From contig CM076957.1 in NCBI GenBank assembly GCA_039566865.1, positions 14,083,896 to 14,147,895 on the forward strand: a stretch of 64,000 nucleotides of DNA. The letters run 5' to 3'. Both the position numbers and the translations under genes were made by a program. The notes beneath the pieces were generated by a model, which saw nothing but the letters and a program-made list of their open reading frames with translations, was not told where the DNA came from and did no database searches. Shown here piece after piece: positions 40,620-50,699 of the stretch. Each line of letters begins with the position of its first letter. The first letter of the stretch is position 1. The stretch comes from Aurelia coerulea (taxonomy: Eukaryota; Cnidaria; Scyphozoa; Semaeostomeae; Ulmaridae).

Positions 40620-41467
40620 ATGTTAACGAGACGTGCAAAGAAAATGCCAAGGAAAGCGCAGTCTAACGAGGAACGAAAAGGCCATGCCGAAGAACGCCTA
40701 GGCCCTTCCGAAGAGACAAAGGAACCGGAAGAGTCTTTCCACCAGCAAATGCTTACGGCTATTTCAGAAATTCTCCACAGCAAATTGGCTAGTCTAGCAA
40801 CCAAAGATGACATAACGATTTAAAGGATATCATTAATCAACAGAGATTGAAGATTGAAATACTAGAGGCTAAAATTGTTTTGATGGAGAAGTACGAACAG
40901 CGTATCGAGAGTCTGGAGAAAAGAGCATCTGAGAATAACATCGACATTGACGCAGTAAATGAAAGACTAGAGCAACTTGAATTGAGGTCCGATGATAACG
41001 AGCAGTATCACCGAAGGCTGTGTTTGCGCATTAATGGAGTTGAATTAAGTGAGGGAAGTGATGGAGAGTCAGGCCCAGAATGTTTCAAGAAGGTGAAAAA
41101 AATTTTGAAAAACGATCTGAAGCTGGACATCCCTGACATGTCGATAGACCGAGCTCACCGTATTGGCTCTGTGATAGAGGACCCTGACACCGGTAAAAGA
41201 TACCGTCAAATAATTGTTCGTTTTGCAACGTGGCGTCACCGTACGCAAGTATATAAAGCAAGAAAAACCGCCAAAAAATTCAAAATACGACTTGACTTGA
41301 CACATAAAAGGGTCAAGCTGCTGCAGAAAGCGAATGGCTTGTTGGAGACTATTGATGGATGTTTTGCCTTTGCTGATATTAACTGCAGGCTATGTTTGAA
41401 ATTAAACGATGAGTATCGTTACTTCTCTACCGAGACAGAGCTATTTGAATATATTAAATACATTTAA
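40620..41467 (+). pseudogene. LINE ORF1 (coiled coil + RRM-like), one-base frameshift
   Basis: The start ATG is at 40620 (the TTG six bases earlier is not needed). The N-terminus is Lys/Arg-rich (MLTRRAKKMPRKAQSNEER) then acidic. A coiled coil follows (LEAKIVLMEKYEQRIESLEK, NERLEQLELRSDDNEQYHRR), then an RRM-like domain (LRINGVEL, RAHRIGS, QIIVRFATWRHRTQVYKAR) and a C-terminal domain ending FAFADINCRLCLKL. This is the L1-type ORF1 layout, an RNA-binding chaperone that coats LINE RNA. The frame changes near 40816 (TAA at 40821), consistent with loss of one base. Otherwise intact. Confidence 0.87.
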
Positions 41468-42080
41468 TTTCATAATTTAAGACCTTAACCCAAATTGTTT
41501 GCCCAAGTCACAAACCTATTTTGCTTGAGAGTTGTTTCAATATAAAATTCTACCATATCAGAAAATCACTAGCGGAAGATATATTTTCCTTTTTTATTGA
41601 TTACAAAGTCCTTTGTAATCTAAGAAGGGGCTTCGATGTCAGTCAGAAAGAAAGAAAGAAAGTCAGTCACGCTCGTTATAGCGATTGATTAACGTTTTAT
41701 CTCTGCTAATTGGCACTGAAATAAAGAAAGCGCACAGAAAGCGCATACAAGACAGAAGTAGTGGTAGTACTCATTATGCAAATAAGTCAACTTTAGAGGA
41801 TGATGTAACCGGCGGCCTGCACAGAGGCTAGCATTCGCAGTATCACCGCAGTTAGAAAGACCACGCTCCTACACAGCTACAGATACTAACGTCGCAGGTG
41901 AGGTTGAGAGGAAAGGTACAGAATCCCAGCAAACAATGGTGCCATTGACTGGGGGAAGGCACGTGACCACATTGAACCAAAACGTCTTCATGAATTGATG
42001 ACTCTGCACAAAGGTTATCTTGGTGACTGCTTGTCTAAAATTAGATTCGCGCGAATAACAACAATTGAAACGTTCTGTAG

Positions 42081-42162
42081 CAACCTCGTCCCCAGGGGCT
42101 TTTGTCATATTGGGACGGAGACCTCCGTCCCAATATGAAAAAAAGTCCTGGGGACGAGGTTG
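42081..42162. mobile_element. 82-bp perfect-hairpin MITE, 9-bp duplication
   Basis: CAACCTCGTCCCCAGG ... CCTGGGGACGAGGTTG, continuous inverted repeat through CATATTGGGACGGAG to the centre. Flanks GTTCTGTAG and GTTCTGGAG (8 of 9 match). Ends match the 3.4-kb element at 56757-60166. Confidence 0.85.
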
Positions 42163-42991
42163 GTTCTGGAGGGTTCTGCATAAGTAATTTTGCGTTATTG
42201 TAAATCTCACATGACATCTAATTTGAGACAGATGCACCAATAGTTTCATGCACGAACTAAGCAAACTAGGGGTAATAGCTTTTGATTTTTTGCGTATCAT
42301 CCTCGTTTGACATAAAGATCAAAATGTTGCTTTTCAGGCGATTCTTGTCCTTATGCCAGGGCTTGACGTTCTATTGAAGGCGACTTTAGCAGCAACATTC
42401 GTCTCTCTGATTGTAGCTAAAAACAGCATCAACGATCATTTGGGGTTATGAAGAAATCAATATTCAGATATTATTATGCTTGCTTAGCTCAGGACAGACT
42501 TTGTAATCATCCAAAAGGATCTTATGTTGATTGGCAAGGTCTGTGGGAAGCTCTGGATTGCGAGTGGGAGTTGTGTATCGTGCATCGGGTCTTCCTTGGT
42601 TCTTTCGTTTCTGGCGTGCCGGGATGTCGGGTGGCAGCTTCGGTCCTCATGTGTGGCAGATCTGCCATACTTGGGGCCTGGGGGTGGTGCTTGGGGTCTC
42701 GGTGTGTCGGAGGGGTTGGGTTGAGGGGGCTCCGGGTGTTGTGCATGGGTCTTACTTGGGTTCAGAGCGTCCTACAGCCCGTGCAAAGAGTACAAGCTTG
42801 GATGGATTTGCGTAGCAGACTCATTATATTCAGTGATTTGGGTAAACAGTCACTTGTGTTTACATTTTGTTGAATATGTTAGGTTTTTTGTGTTTGCAAG
42901 CGTGTACTTTCGCTCTTTAAGTAACAAATAACTTATTACGAATTCCCTTGATAGCTCCCGAAATGATGACAATAATCATGAATCTGACGAC

Positions 42992-43180
42992 GTCTTTGTT
43001 GGGGAGACGAGATACACTTCACCCGAGGAAACCCATGCTTCCCCCCGTGCAGTAGGTTAAAGCTCATGCGCAGTAGTGTTTTGGGGTTGAAGCTCTGACG
43101 GGCGCATGCGCTTTGACCCACTGCACGGGGGGACACGTAAGTTTCCTCGGACAAAGCCATCTCATCTCCCCAACAAGTCT
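42992..43180. mobile_element. ~190-bp foldback MITE
   Basis: Arms of about 80 bases: TTTGTTGGGGAGACGAGAT against CTTGTTGGGGAGATGAGAT, then CCGAGGAAAC, CCCCCCGTGCAGT and CATGCGC. Target duplication unclear. Confidence 0.78.
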
Positions 43181-43359
43181 ACAGACAATTAACTTTAGGC
43201 TTTCAATTTTGGAAAAACGACACTGGAAATCTGCAAAAACTTTCTTTCTCTGTTGAAAATAGTTTTATTAGTCTCATAGGTTTTTACACATGCTTCACGA
43301 GCATTCCGACTTTTGTTAGAATAATGCCACTTTGAAATCCCACCAGCAAACCCAACACA

Positions 43360-43557
43360 ATGACCGAAGATACCAAAGATTCTTTTTTTGTATTGTTGTC
43401 TGTTTTTGTTTTTAATGTTGTAACGATATTATTTTTCATTTGGTCTGATACACAAGTACAGGGGTCTTTAATCAAGAATGGCACATTTCTATTCATCCTT
43501 TGTTTCAGCATTTCAATGACACAGGCGAGAGGTTTCCCAAATCGTAATGCAGGTTGA
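43360..43557 (+). CDS. Small ORF with two hydrophobic segments overlapping ORF2 start
   Basis: 65 codons from an ATG at 43360. LLSVFVFNVVTILFFIW and LFILCFSISM look like membrane segments. Its TGA (43555-43557) lies 8 bases inside ORF2, whose ATG is at 43547, an 11-base overlap. It may be a LINE accessory ORF or simply leader sequence. No known family. Confidence 0.3.
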   Translation: MTEDTKDSFFVLLSVFVFNVVTILFFIWSDTQVQGSLIKNGTFLFILCFSISMTQARGFPNRNAG

Positions 43558-46500
43558 TATAAACCAGTGGCGCGCGGCAATTGGTTGTTTCCGTATCCCC
43601 CTACACAGACGGGAAAAATTTCCATGCACATTCAGCTTTCTATCGATGACTTGGCAAATTGCTAGGCTTTACTGGTTCTGTTTCTTCTCCATTTTTATTT
43701 TCATATTTATCTTACCTTTCATAGTAAGTATCCATTTCTTCGCTGTTCATTCCATCTGCCCTCAGCTCAATCTACTTTCGCTTTTCTCATTGGTATATTC
43801 TTATACTAGGATAGTCCTATATACAATTTTCGAACTTTTTAAAAGAGTTTCTTTTGCTTTTTATCATTCGTTTCGTTTGCAATATCGATCGGTGAGTTAC
43901 TTTCTCTTAAAGGCACACTGTCCCCTTGATAATTTGCTTCATCCAAAGAAAGCAAAGTCATTCATGCATAATTTTCATGGCCATAAATATTACGCATGAA
44001 TGATCCTGCCTTCGTTGAATAAAGGAAATTAGCGTAGATTTGTGGAATATTCAATAGAGATCTTTATCGATTTCTTTCATTCATCAAGGGGACAGTGTGC
44101 CTTTAATCTACACTCAATGGTATGCTGTTTGCGAGTCAGTTCATTTGATCTATACTCTATGGGTGATGCAAAGGATCATTTTACTAAGTGGGGACATCGA
44201 ATTAAATCCAGGCCCGGAGACTCTGGACTTTTGCTGCTGGAATTTGAATAGTATAACAGCATACGATTTTCTTCGAGTGTCTCTCATTGAGGCATACAAT
44301 TCTGTATATGATTATGATCTGATAGGTGTTGTGGAAACTCACCTTGATAGTAGCATTGACGTGGATAGGCTGGCACTGAATGGATATTCTTTCTTCAAGC
44401 AGAATCATCCGCTAGATATTAAAAGGAGCGGTGTTGGACTCTATATCAAGGAGACTCTTCCGAAAAAAGTGCGCTCTGACATTGCCACGCTTCCCGAATG
44501 TGTTGTTTGCGAAATCCAAATCAACAGGAGGAAATATTTTTTCGCTATTATCTACAGGAGTCCTAGCCAGAATCAAGAAGAATTTGATAGTTTTATGAAT
44601 AATTTTGAGCTTATGTTATCAAAAATGGCTGCCGAAGATCCTTATGCAGTAATCATTTCAGGGGACTTCAACTGTCGCTCCTCCCAGTGGTGGGCGGATG
44701 ACAATGAAAACGAAGAAGGAAAATGCTTCGAGCCTTTAACGTCTGACCTTGGTATTCATCAGCTGATTAATGAGCCAACCCATATGATTGGTGAATCTAA
44801 GTCGTGCATAGATCTTATTTTCACAGACCAACCAAACATTTTCATCGAATCAGGTGTTCATCCATCACTCCATGAACAATGCCATCATCAAATTGTATAT
44901 GGCAGATTGTCGATTAATAATCTTGCTCCACCCCCTTTTACTCGGAGACTCTGGCACTATGACAGTGCCAATATTGATGCTATCAGAAGAAGCATCGAAA
45001 TGTATCATTGGCGCGAATCTCTTCAATCCATCGAGTGCCCCAACCAACAAGTGAAGTTACTGACGGAAGTCGTTCTCAACGTGTGCTCTAATTTCATACC
45101 TAATGAAATTAAAACGATTAGACCGCGTCAATCTCCATGGGTGACTAAGTCGATCAAAGCATTTCTTCGGAAAAAGAATCGTGCCTACAAATCTTTCGTT
45201 AGAAATGGCCGACCTGCAGATAAGTATCAAGAAATCCAAAATATGATCTCTCACAGTTCTAAAATTGTGGAAGATGCTAAGCAGAAATATTTCTCCAAGA
45301 TCGGAATGACTCTTGCAAATCCTGCTACTGGTAGTAAAACCTACTGGTCTTTAATTAATAAGGTCCTAAACAAAGTCAAAATTCCTGAAATACCTCCCCT
45401 CCTAGAAAATGATATTTTCGTTCTTGACTTCTCATCTAAAGCACAGATATTTAATGATTACTTCATCCTGCAATGTTCGACTTTGGATACAGGAAGTGAA
45501 ATTCCCGGAGATCCACCAGAATACGGCACTCAGCTCACAAACGTCTCTATAACAGACGAAAAAATATTGAGAATAATTCGATCGCTGAATCCTAACAAAG
45601 CTCATGGATGGGATGATATTTCTGTGCGAATGATCAAAGTTTGTGATAGCGCACTAGTATTGCCGTTGAAATTAATATTCGAGAATTGCTTATCCAAGGG
45701 TATCTTTCCTGAAACCTGGAAGTGCGCAAATGTTGTTCCTGTGCACAAGAAAAATGAAAAGGACTTGAAAGAAAATTATCGACCAATCTCCCTTCTTCCA
45801 ATCTTTGGGAAAATTCTGGAGAAATTGGTATTCGACTCTTTGTATTCTCATTTGCTTGCAAAGAATTATTTGAACCCAAACCAGTCTGGTTTTCGTCCGG
45901 GAGACTCGACGATAAATCAGTTAGTTTCCATTACTCATTCTATCTTTTCTGCGTTTGACTGTAATCCAACTCTAGACGTTCGCTCTGTATACCTTGATAT
46001 TTCTAAAGCGTTTGACCGGGTATGGCATAAAGGCCTTCTTTATAAGTTACAGAGATGTGGTGTTTCTGGAAATCTGCTTACCCTTCTCCGCAGTTTTCTT
46101 TCAAATCGTAAGCAGCGAACAGTTTTGAACGGCAAGTCTTCTAGTTGGGGAAATATTTCTGCAGGTGTTCCACAAGGCTCGATTTTGGGACCTTTATTGT
46201 TCCTTATATATATCAATGATTTGTCTGAGGACCTGAAATGTACCGTAAAATTATTTGCTGATGATACTTCTCTTTTCACCACGGTAAAGGATCCTGTACT
46301 AGCAGCTGATGACATGAACCATGATCTGAATCGGATAAAATTATGGGCACATAGATGGAGAATGTCCTTCAACCCTGATCCCAGAAAGCAAGCTGTAGAA
46401 ATAATTTTCTCAACGAAGAGAGTCAAAATTGATCATCCCGCGATATTTTTCAACAATATGCAAGTAATGAAAGTGGATGAGCATAAACATCTTGGTCTTA

Positions 46501-47480
46501 CACTAGACTCAAGGCTTTCTTTTTCAAGTCATATAAACTCGGCTATTGCCAAATCGAGAAAAGCAATCGGAATGCTGAAGTTTCTTTCAAAGTATCTTCC
46601 TAGGGAGACCTTGAATGTACTTTACAAACTTTATGTTAGACCCCACTTAGACTATGGTGATGTGATTTACCACATCCCATGCAAGGAGATCAGTCTCATT
46701 AGCCGTGGTAATATCCTGATGCAAAAACTCGAATCGGTGCAATATTCTGCAGCATTAGCAGTAACAGGTACATGGAGAGGGACCTCGCGTGAAAAGCTGT
46801 ATCAAGAGCTAGGATGGGAATCCCTGTACTCTAGAAGATGGAGCAGACGACTTTTTATGATCTACAAAATCATTAACAACCTGATGCCAGATTATACAAG
46901 AGATCCTATTCCACAACTAAATCAGCCTAATTATGCTTTTCGCAATGAACCCGTTGTTGGTCAAATTAGGGCAAGAACTGAAAAATATAAGTCAAGCTTT
47001 TTCCCAGACAGTTTGCATGAATGGAGTAAACTTGACCCTGAAATCAGAGAATCTTCCTCCATCAGTATATTCAAGAACAGATTGCTTTCGCTTATTAGAC
47101 CACCTTCTAACCCTGTTTTCGGTATTTATGATCCACGAGGGCTTTCTTTATTAACTCAGCTTAGGTTAGGGTTGAGCAAACTGAATTTTCACAAATTCAG
47201 ACATAATTTTAGTGACACAATCAACCCGATGTGTCCAATCAACGACGGTCCTGAGGATACGGAACACTACCTGTTGTTGTGCGCTTCTTTTGAAGAACAA
47301 AGGCGTGACCTCCTCGCTTGTGTTCTTCCGGTGCTGCGCTCATTTGAAATTATTGACGTTCCAAATCCTATCCCTTTACAGATTCTTTTGTACGGCGATA
47401 AAAAGTTGCCATTTGAAGTAAATAACTTCATCTTAAAATCAACCATCTTGTATATTTCAAGAACGGAACGCTTCGTATAA
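43547..47480 (+). CDS. LINE ORF2: 2A-containing endonuclease/reverse transcriptase, split by a TTAA MITE
   Basis: The start at 43547 gives MQVDINQWRAAIGCF, then a hydrophobic, Phe/Ile-rich segment. The frame runs into a 192-bp MITE at 43911 and continues in the same phase after it (44103). Then come the 2A motif (44190-44216) and an APE-type endonuclease (VVETHLD, IISGDFNCRSS, SCIDLIFTD, HHQIVYG). The RT follows (NYRPISLLPIFGKILEKLVF, DISKAFDRVWHKGLL, GVPQGSILGPLLFLI, KLFADDTSLF with FADD at the active site), then a C-terminal CP..DG.EDTEHYLLLC motif. It reverse-transcribes at a nicked target. With the MITE in place the N-terminal part is detached; from the ATG at 44166 an 1104-codon protein remains. 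Confidence 0.92.
43911..44102. mobile_element. 192-bp TTAA MITE inside LINE ORF2
   Basis: TTAA (43907-43910), AGGCACACTGTCCCCTTGAT ... ATCAAGGGGACAGTGTGCCT, TTAA (44103-44106). 20-bp perfect TIRs. An inner palindrome ATTCATGCATAAT/ATTACGCATGAAT is near the middle. Confidence 0.9.
44190..44216 (+). other. 2A ribosome-skipping motif (GDIELNPGP)
   Basis: The preceding residues IILLS and the core GDIELNPG|P fit the 2A consensus D-V/I-E-x-N-P-G-P. In known 2A peptides the Gly-Pro bond is skipped during translation. It lies directly before the endonuclease domain, as described for 2A motifs in some non-LTR elements of invertebrates. Confidence 0.93.
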
Positions 47481-47844
47481 TATCATGGTCCTCTTCATTG
47501 AATATCCCTAAATCTTGTGCCCAACGGCCTAACCTACTTATTTGTAATTAGAAAGTATTGTAAAATGTAATCTGTATTATATTTATGTCCCCTTTAAAGT
47601 AAATGTTTTTTCTTTTTCTTTTTTGTAGTTACGTGTAGTTCTGGCAATTATTTCTCTCTCTATTAGTTACGTGCAGTGACATGTTCTTATTTCCTGTTTT
47701 ATGTTGCCATGAGGTAGTCGTAGTTTTCGCTCCAATTGGTATTGTATTAGTTGTAGGGTATGGTATTTTGTAAGTAATGTTGAAAGTAATATGTATTGTA
47801 AGTTATTAAATGATGTATAAAAAAAAAAAAAACCCCCCACCTTG

Positions 47845-48145
47845 CCTTTTTCTGTTAGATCTTTTCAGTTCATAACCATCAATTTTGAATTCATTGTCTA
47901 ATATAGTTTTATCTAGTTTTGTTTCAGTAATTCCGATTATGGCAGCATTTGAGTTTTTGGCAATGAGGCGCAATTCATCAATTTTTGGCAAAAGACTATT
48001 GATATTAAGGTGAAGAAGATGCAAGCCTCTTTTTCGGAATGGAATCCACATAAAATCTTCTGGTGACACTTTGGTTGTTTCGATATTATTTTCTGTGGGT
48101 ATTGGTTCTTCCCCAAAAAAAATTCAGGCAAGGGGTCCTCAGCAG
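47845..48145 (-). pseudogene. Older LINE, proximal endonuclease part
   Basis: Minus strand: RGLHLLHLNINSLLPKIDEL, then NAAIIGITETKLDKTILDN and YELKRSNRKRQGGG, the first half of an APE endonuclease. It is the upstream part of the LINE at 40468-38640, separated by the full-length LINE. A T-run causes a one-base frame slip near 48120. Confidence 0.87.
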
Positions 48146-48584
48146 CAGGGCCGTCGAGAGGCAGCTCGGGTCCTGGACCGATTCTTAGGATCGGGCCTCA
48201 CCCAAAAAAATTTTCTGGGACCACGCCCTTCAGACTCTCGGAGAATTAGGGAAACGCCCTTTTTAAGAAAGCTACTTTAGAAAATATTGTTTAGATATTC
48301 CATGAAAAAGTTATCAAGGAAGCGTTATTTACGGTAAACAATGAAAAGATTCGCTCTTACGAGGTCACTTTGCTAAAGTCACCTCGCAAAAGGTACGGAA
48401 AAACATAGCCGCATAAGAAAACTATTTTCTATGTCTATGTTTTAAAGGACGGTAGCTAGATTGCCATAAAAGTTGCTGTAAGGAAATTTTACAGCAATAA
48501 CTAATTTTTATCGAACGATATTTTTACGGACCCCTTTAAGGCCCGGGCCCCGGACCTTTTACGGACCCCCTCTCGACGGCCCTG
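48146..48584. mobile_element. hAT MITE, copy 2 (439 bp)
   Basis: Ends CAGGGCCGTCGAGAG and CTCTCGACGGCCCTG, flanked by CTCAGCAG and ATCAGCAG (7 of 8). Inverted relative to copy 1 at 27801. Inserted in the older LINE between its zinc finger and endonuclease. Confidence 0.9.
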
Positions 48585-48592
48585 ATCAGCAG

Positions 48593-48790
48593 AGCCTTCG
48601 TCGGCAAATGGTAGCTCTTGCCAAATGTTGACCTTGACACTGTTTTGCAAGACAGACAGGTGTACTTATACTCATTTTCATACAACCTGGAGAGGGTTGC
48701 AAACTCTGTATCAGATATCTGATCACACCTCTTGTGAACCCAGAAACCACATTGTGTGCATGGGAGTGCTTTTCTCACTGATTTTCTACA
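48593..48790 (-). pseudogene. Older LINE, N-terminal PHD-like zinc finger
   Basis: Minus strand: KALPCTQCGFWVHKRCDQIS and YKYTCLSC, a C-x2-C..H-x3-C..C-x2-C finger of the type seen before the endonuclease in CR1/L2 LINE proteins. Upstream part of the same LINE as 47845-48145. Confidence 0.78.
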
Positions 48791-49698
48791 AGGTTGGCGG
48801 ATTGCACTCTGTAGTTACATCCCTTTTAAACAATACCAATGATTGGTACGTCAATATTGATAATGGAAAATACACTGCTATGGTCTTCATCGACCATAGC
48901 AGAAAGCATTTGACACGGTCAATCATCAAATTCTTCTCGCGAAACTGAAGAAATATGGCATTGATGGCCTCGAATATTTATGGTTCCAATCTTACTTAGA
49001 AAACAGATGTCAGTTCTGTAAAGTTGATGGTGCATGTTCTGATTTGCAAGATATTGATTGTGGTGTTCCTCAGGGATCGTGCTTAGGACCACTCCTTTTT
49101 CTAATCTACATTAATGATCTTCCTTTGGCACTCAATAAATGTAATCTGACAATGTATGCTGACGATACTAGCATCTCATATGCCTCTAAAAACATCGAAG
49201 AGCTTAATACTACACTAAATAGGGAGCTCGATTGTCTAAACAAATGGTTGCAGGGTAACAAACTGTCGTTAAATGTTGTAAAGGCGCAAGCGATGGTTAT
49301 AGGTTCCCAACCAAACCTGAAGAAGATTGCTGAAAAGAAAGTAGATTCTCCAACTTTTTCTATTGGAGGCTCTGACATAAATCTAGTTAACAATGTGAAA
49401 TATTTAGGTGTTCAACTTGACAGTAATCTTGACTGGAATCAGCACATGAAAGTCTTATGTGGCAAAGTATCTCGTGCTTTAGGTTTTCTCAAGAGGCATG
49501 TACAGTATTCTAGTTAGATTTTTTAGATTTTATCACTTGTAATTAGGTTATTTTAGAAAAGTATTGTTAATTTTGTTTTTAACACGGCCCCCTGTAAAGT
49601 AGTCGTTGATTGGTGGGGCCACCGTGTATAAATAATTAAAAATGATAATGATAATGATAATGATAATGATAATGATAATGATAATGATAATGATAATG
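48791..49698 (+). pseudogene. L2/CR1-type LINE, RT fragment with (AATGAT)n tail
   Basis: Plus strand: LHSVVTSLLNNTNDWYVNID, frame slip, LWFQSYLENRCQFCKVDG, CGVPQGSCLGPLLFLIYIND, MYADDTSISYASK, NVKYLGVQLDSNLDWNQH. The thumb region is missing; the frame ends at 49517. The 3' UTR carries the conserved hairpin (49582-49627) and the AATGAT tail (49640-49698). Close relative of 36241-38530. Confidence 0.85.
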
Positions 49699-50480
49699 AA
49701 TGAAATGAATGGTCCTGGGTGGAGATGAATATCACCCGACAGTAAAATAAGGAATTTTATTAAAGATTTGTTAGGTCAGAAAGTTCCCAAACAGCTAATT
49801 GTTCCTGCATGTAGTCAGATTTAATATCACCAAATAGAGAAAAGCTTTCTTTCGTAAATAAATCATATTTTTGCTGGTTTTTCATGAAATGGTAAGGGTT
49901 TTTATTATCTTTTTCATAAGTGAAAACTATCAAGCATCAAACTTGGCCAACATAGCTGTCTCCGCTTGGGAAAGCAGGCTGTTAGTCTTTTTCTTCTAAA
50001 GAGGTGTTTGAGATTTCTATATACACTGTACCTGTTGAAAAAGTGTCTGCGGAACCAATGGCCAAAGACCCGAAGCAAAACCAAAGAATTGGCAGAGTTA
50101 TTTGGAAAATTTTTCTTAGGCTTGGGACACTTTTTGGGCGAAATTTTTTGTTTTGGACTAGAACAGAGCCGGTATCGATAGGTACTTGTCTCATAAATTG
50201 GCCAGAGCTATTTACCATCCCTGCCACCTTGTAAAAACCGAATTTATAGTGTCCCTCCCACCCCTTGCTTCCCATCCCATAACTTTTGTTTCCCATCAAA
50301 ATTAGCTAACCCTCCCACCTCCTTTTCCCAATAAAAAGTTGAACATATAAAATACAATTCTAATATGTACAACCCAGTAAAAAAAGTTTCCAAAAAATGT
50401 CTTTGTGGCCATTGCGTACGTGTGTCTGTGTGTTTTGGTGTGTGCATTTGTGTGTGTGAAGTTGTATTTTTTTCTTGCAG
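49699..50480. other. No clear gene
   Basis: Between the LINE tail and the minisatellite. A plus-strand 71-codon frame at 49966 and overlapping frames have no recognisable domain. GT-rich from about 50410 as the repeat begins. Confidence 0.5.
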
Positions 50481-50699
50481 ATTTTGTGGATGCCTTTGTG
50501 GATGCTTGTGGATGTGGCTGTTTTAGTGGGTGTGTGGAATGGGTGTGCTTTTGTGGTTGTATATGAAGGTGTTTTGTGGTTGCGTTTGTGTGTGGTCTGT
50601 GGTTTTGTTTGTGCATGAGGATGGTTTATTGTTGGTGGTTAAAGGTGGTTTTGTTGGTTTGGTACTATGTGGAAGTGGCTTTAATGAAGGTGGTGCTAT

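Larger units (their letters stand above)
41468..43546. other. Long spacer between LINE ORF1 and ORF2
   Basis: Holds a 9-bp-duplication hairpin MITE (42081-42162), a foldback (42992-43180), an AAAG run (41646-41660), a GC-rich block (about 42520-42830), and a small membrane-type ORF (43360-43557). It is longer than usual for such LINEs, so further unrecognised insertions are possible. Confidence 0.55.
40469..47832 (+). mobile_element. Full-length 7.36-kb LINE with 2A motif and target duplication
   Basis: CCCCCACCTTG occurs at 40458-40468 and 47834-47844 as target duplication; the element ends in 14 A residues. It contains ORF1 (40620-41467), a long spacer (41468-43546) with two MITEs, and ORF2 (43547-47480, interrupted). 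The insertion splits the endonuclease of an older minus-strand LINE: RKRQGGG on one side and GGVACYI on the other meet at the duplication. ORF2 is otherwise intact over more than 1,100 codons. Confidence 0.88.

Noticed and set aside
42448..42873. 141-codon plus ORF in the LINE spacer
   Set aside because: GC-rich composition keeps frames open on both strands; no recognisable domain.
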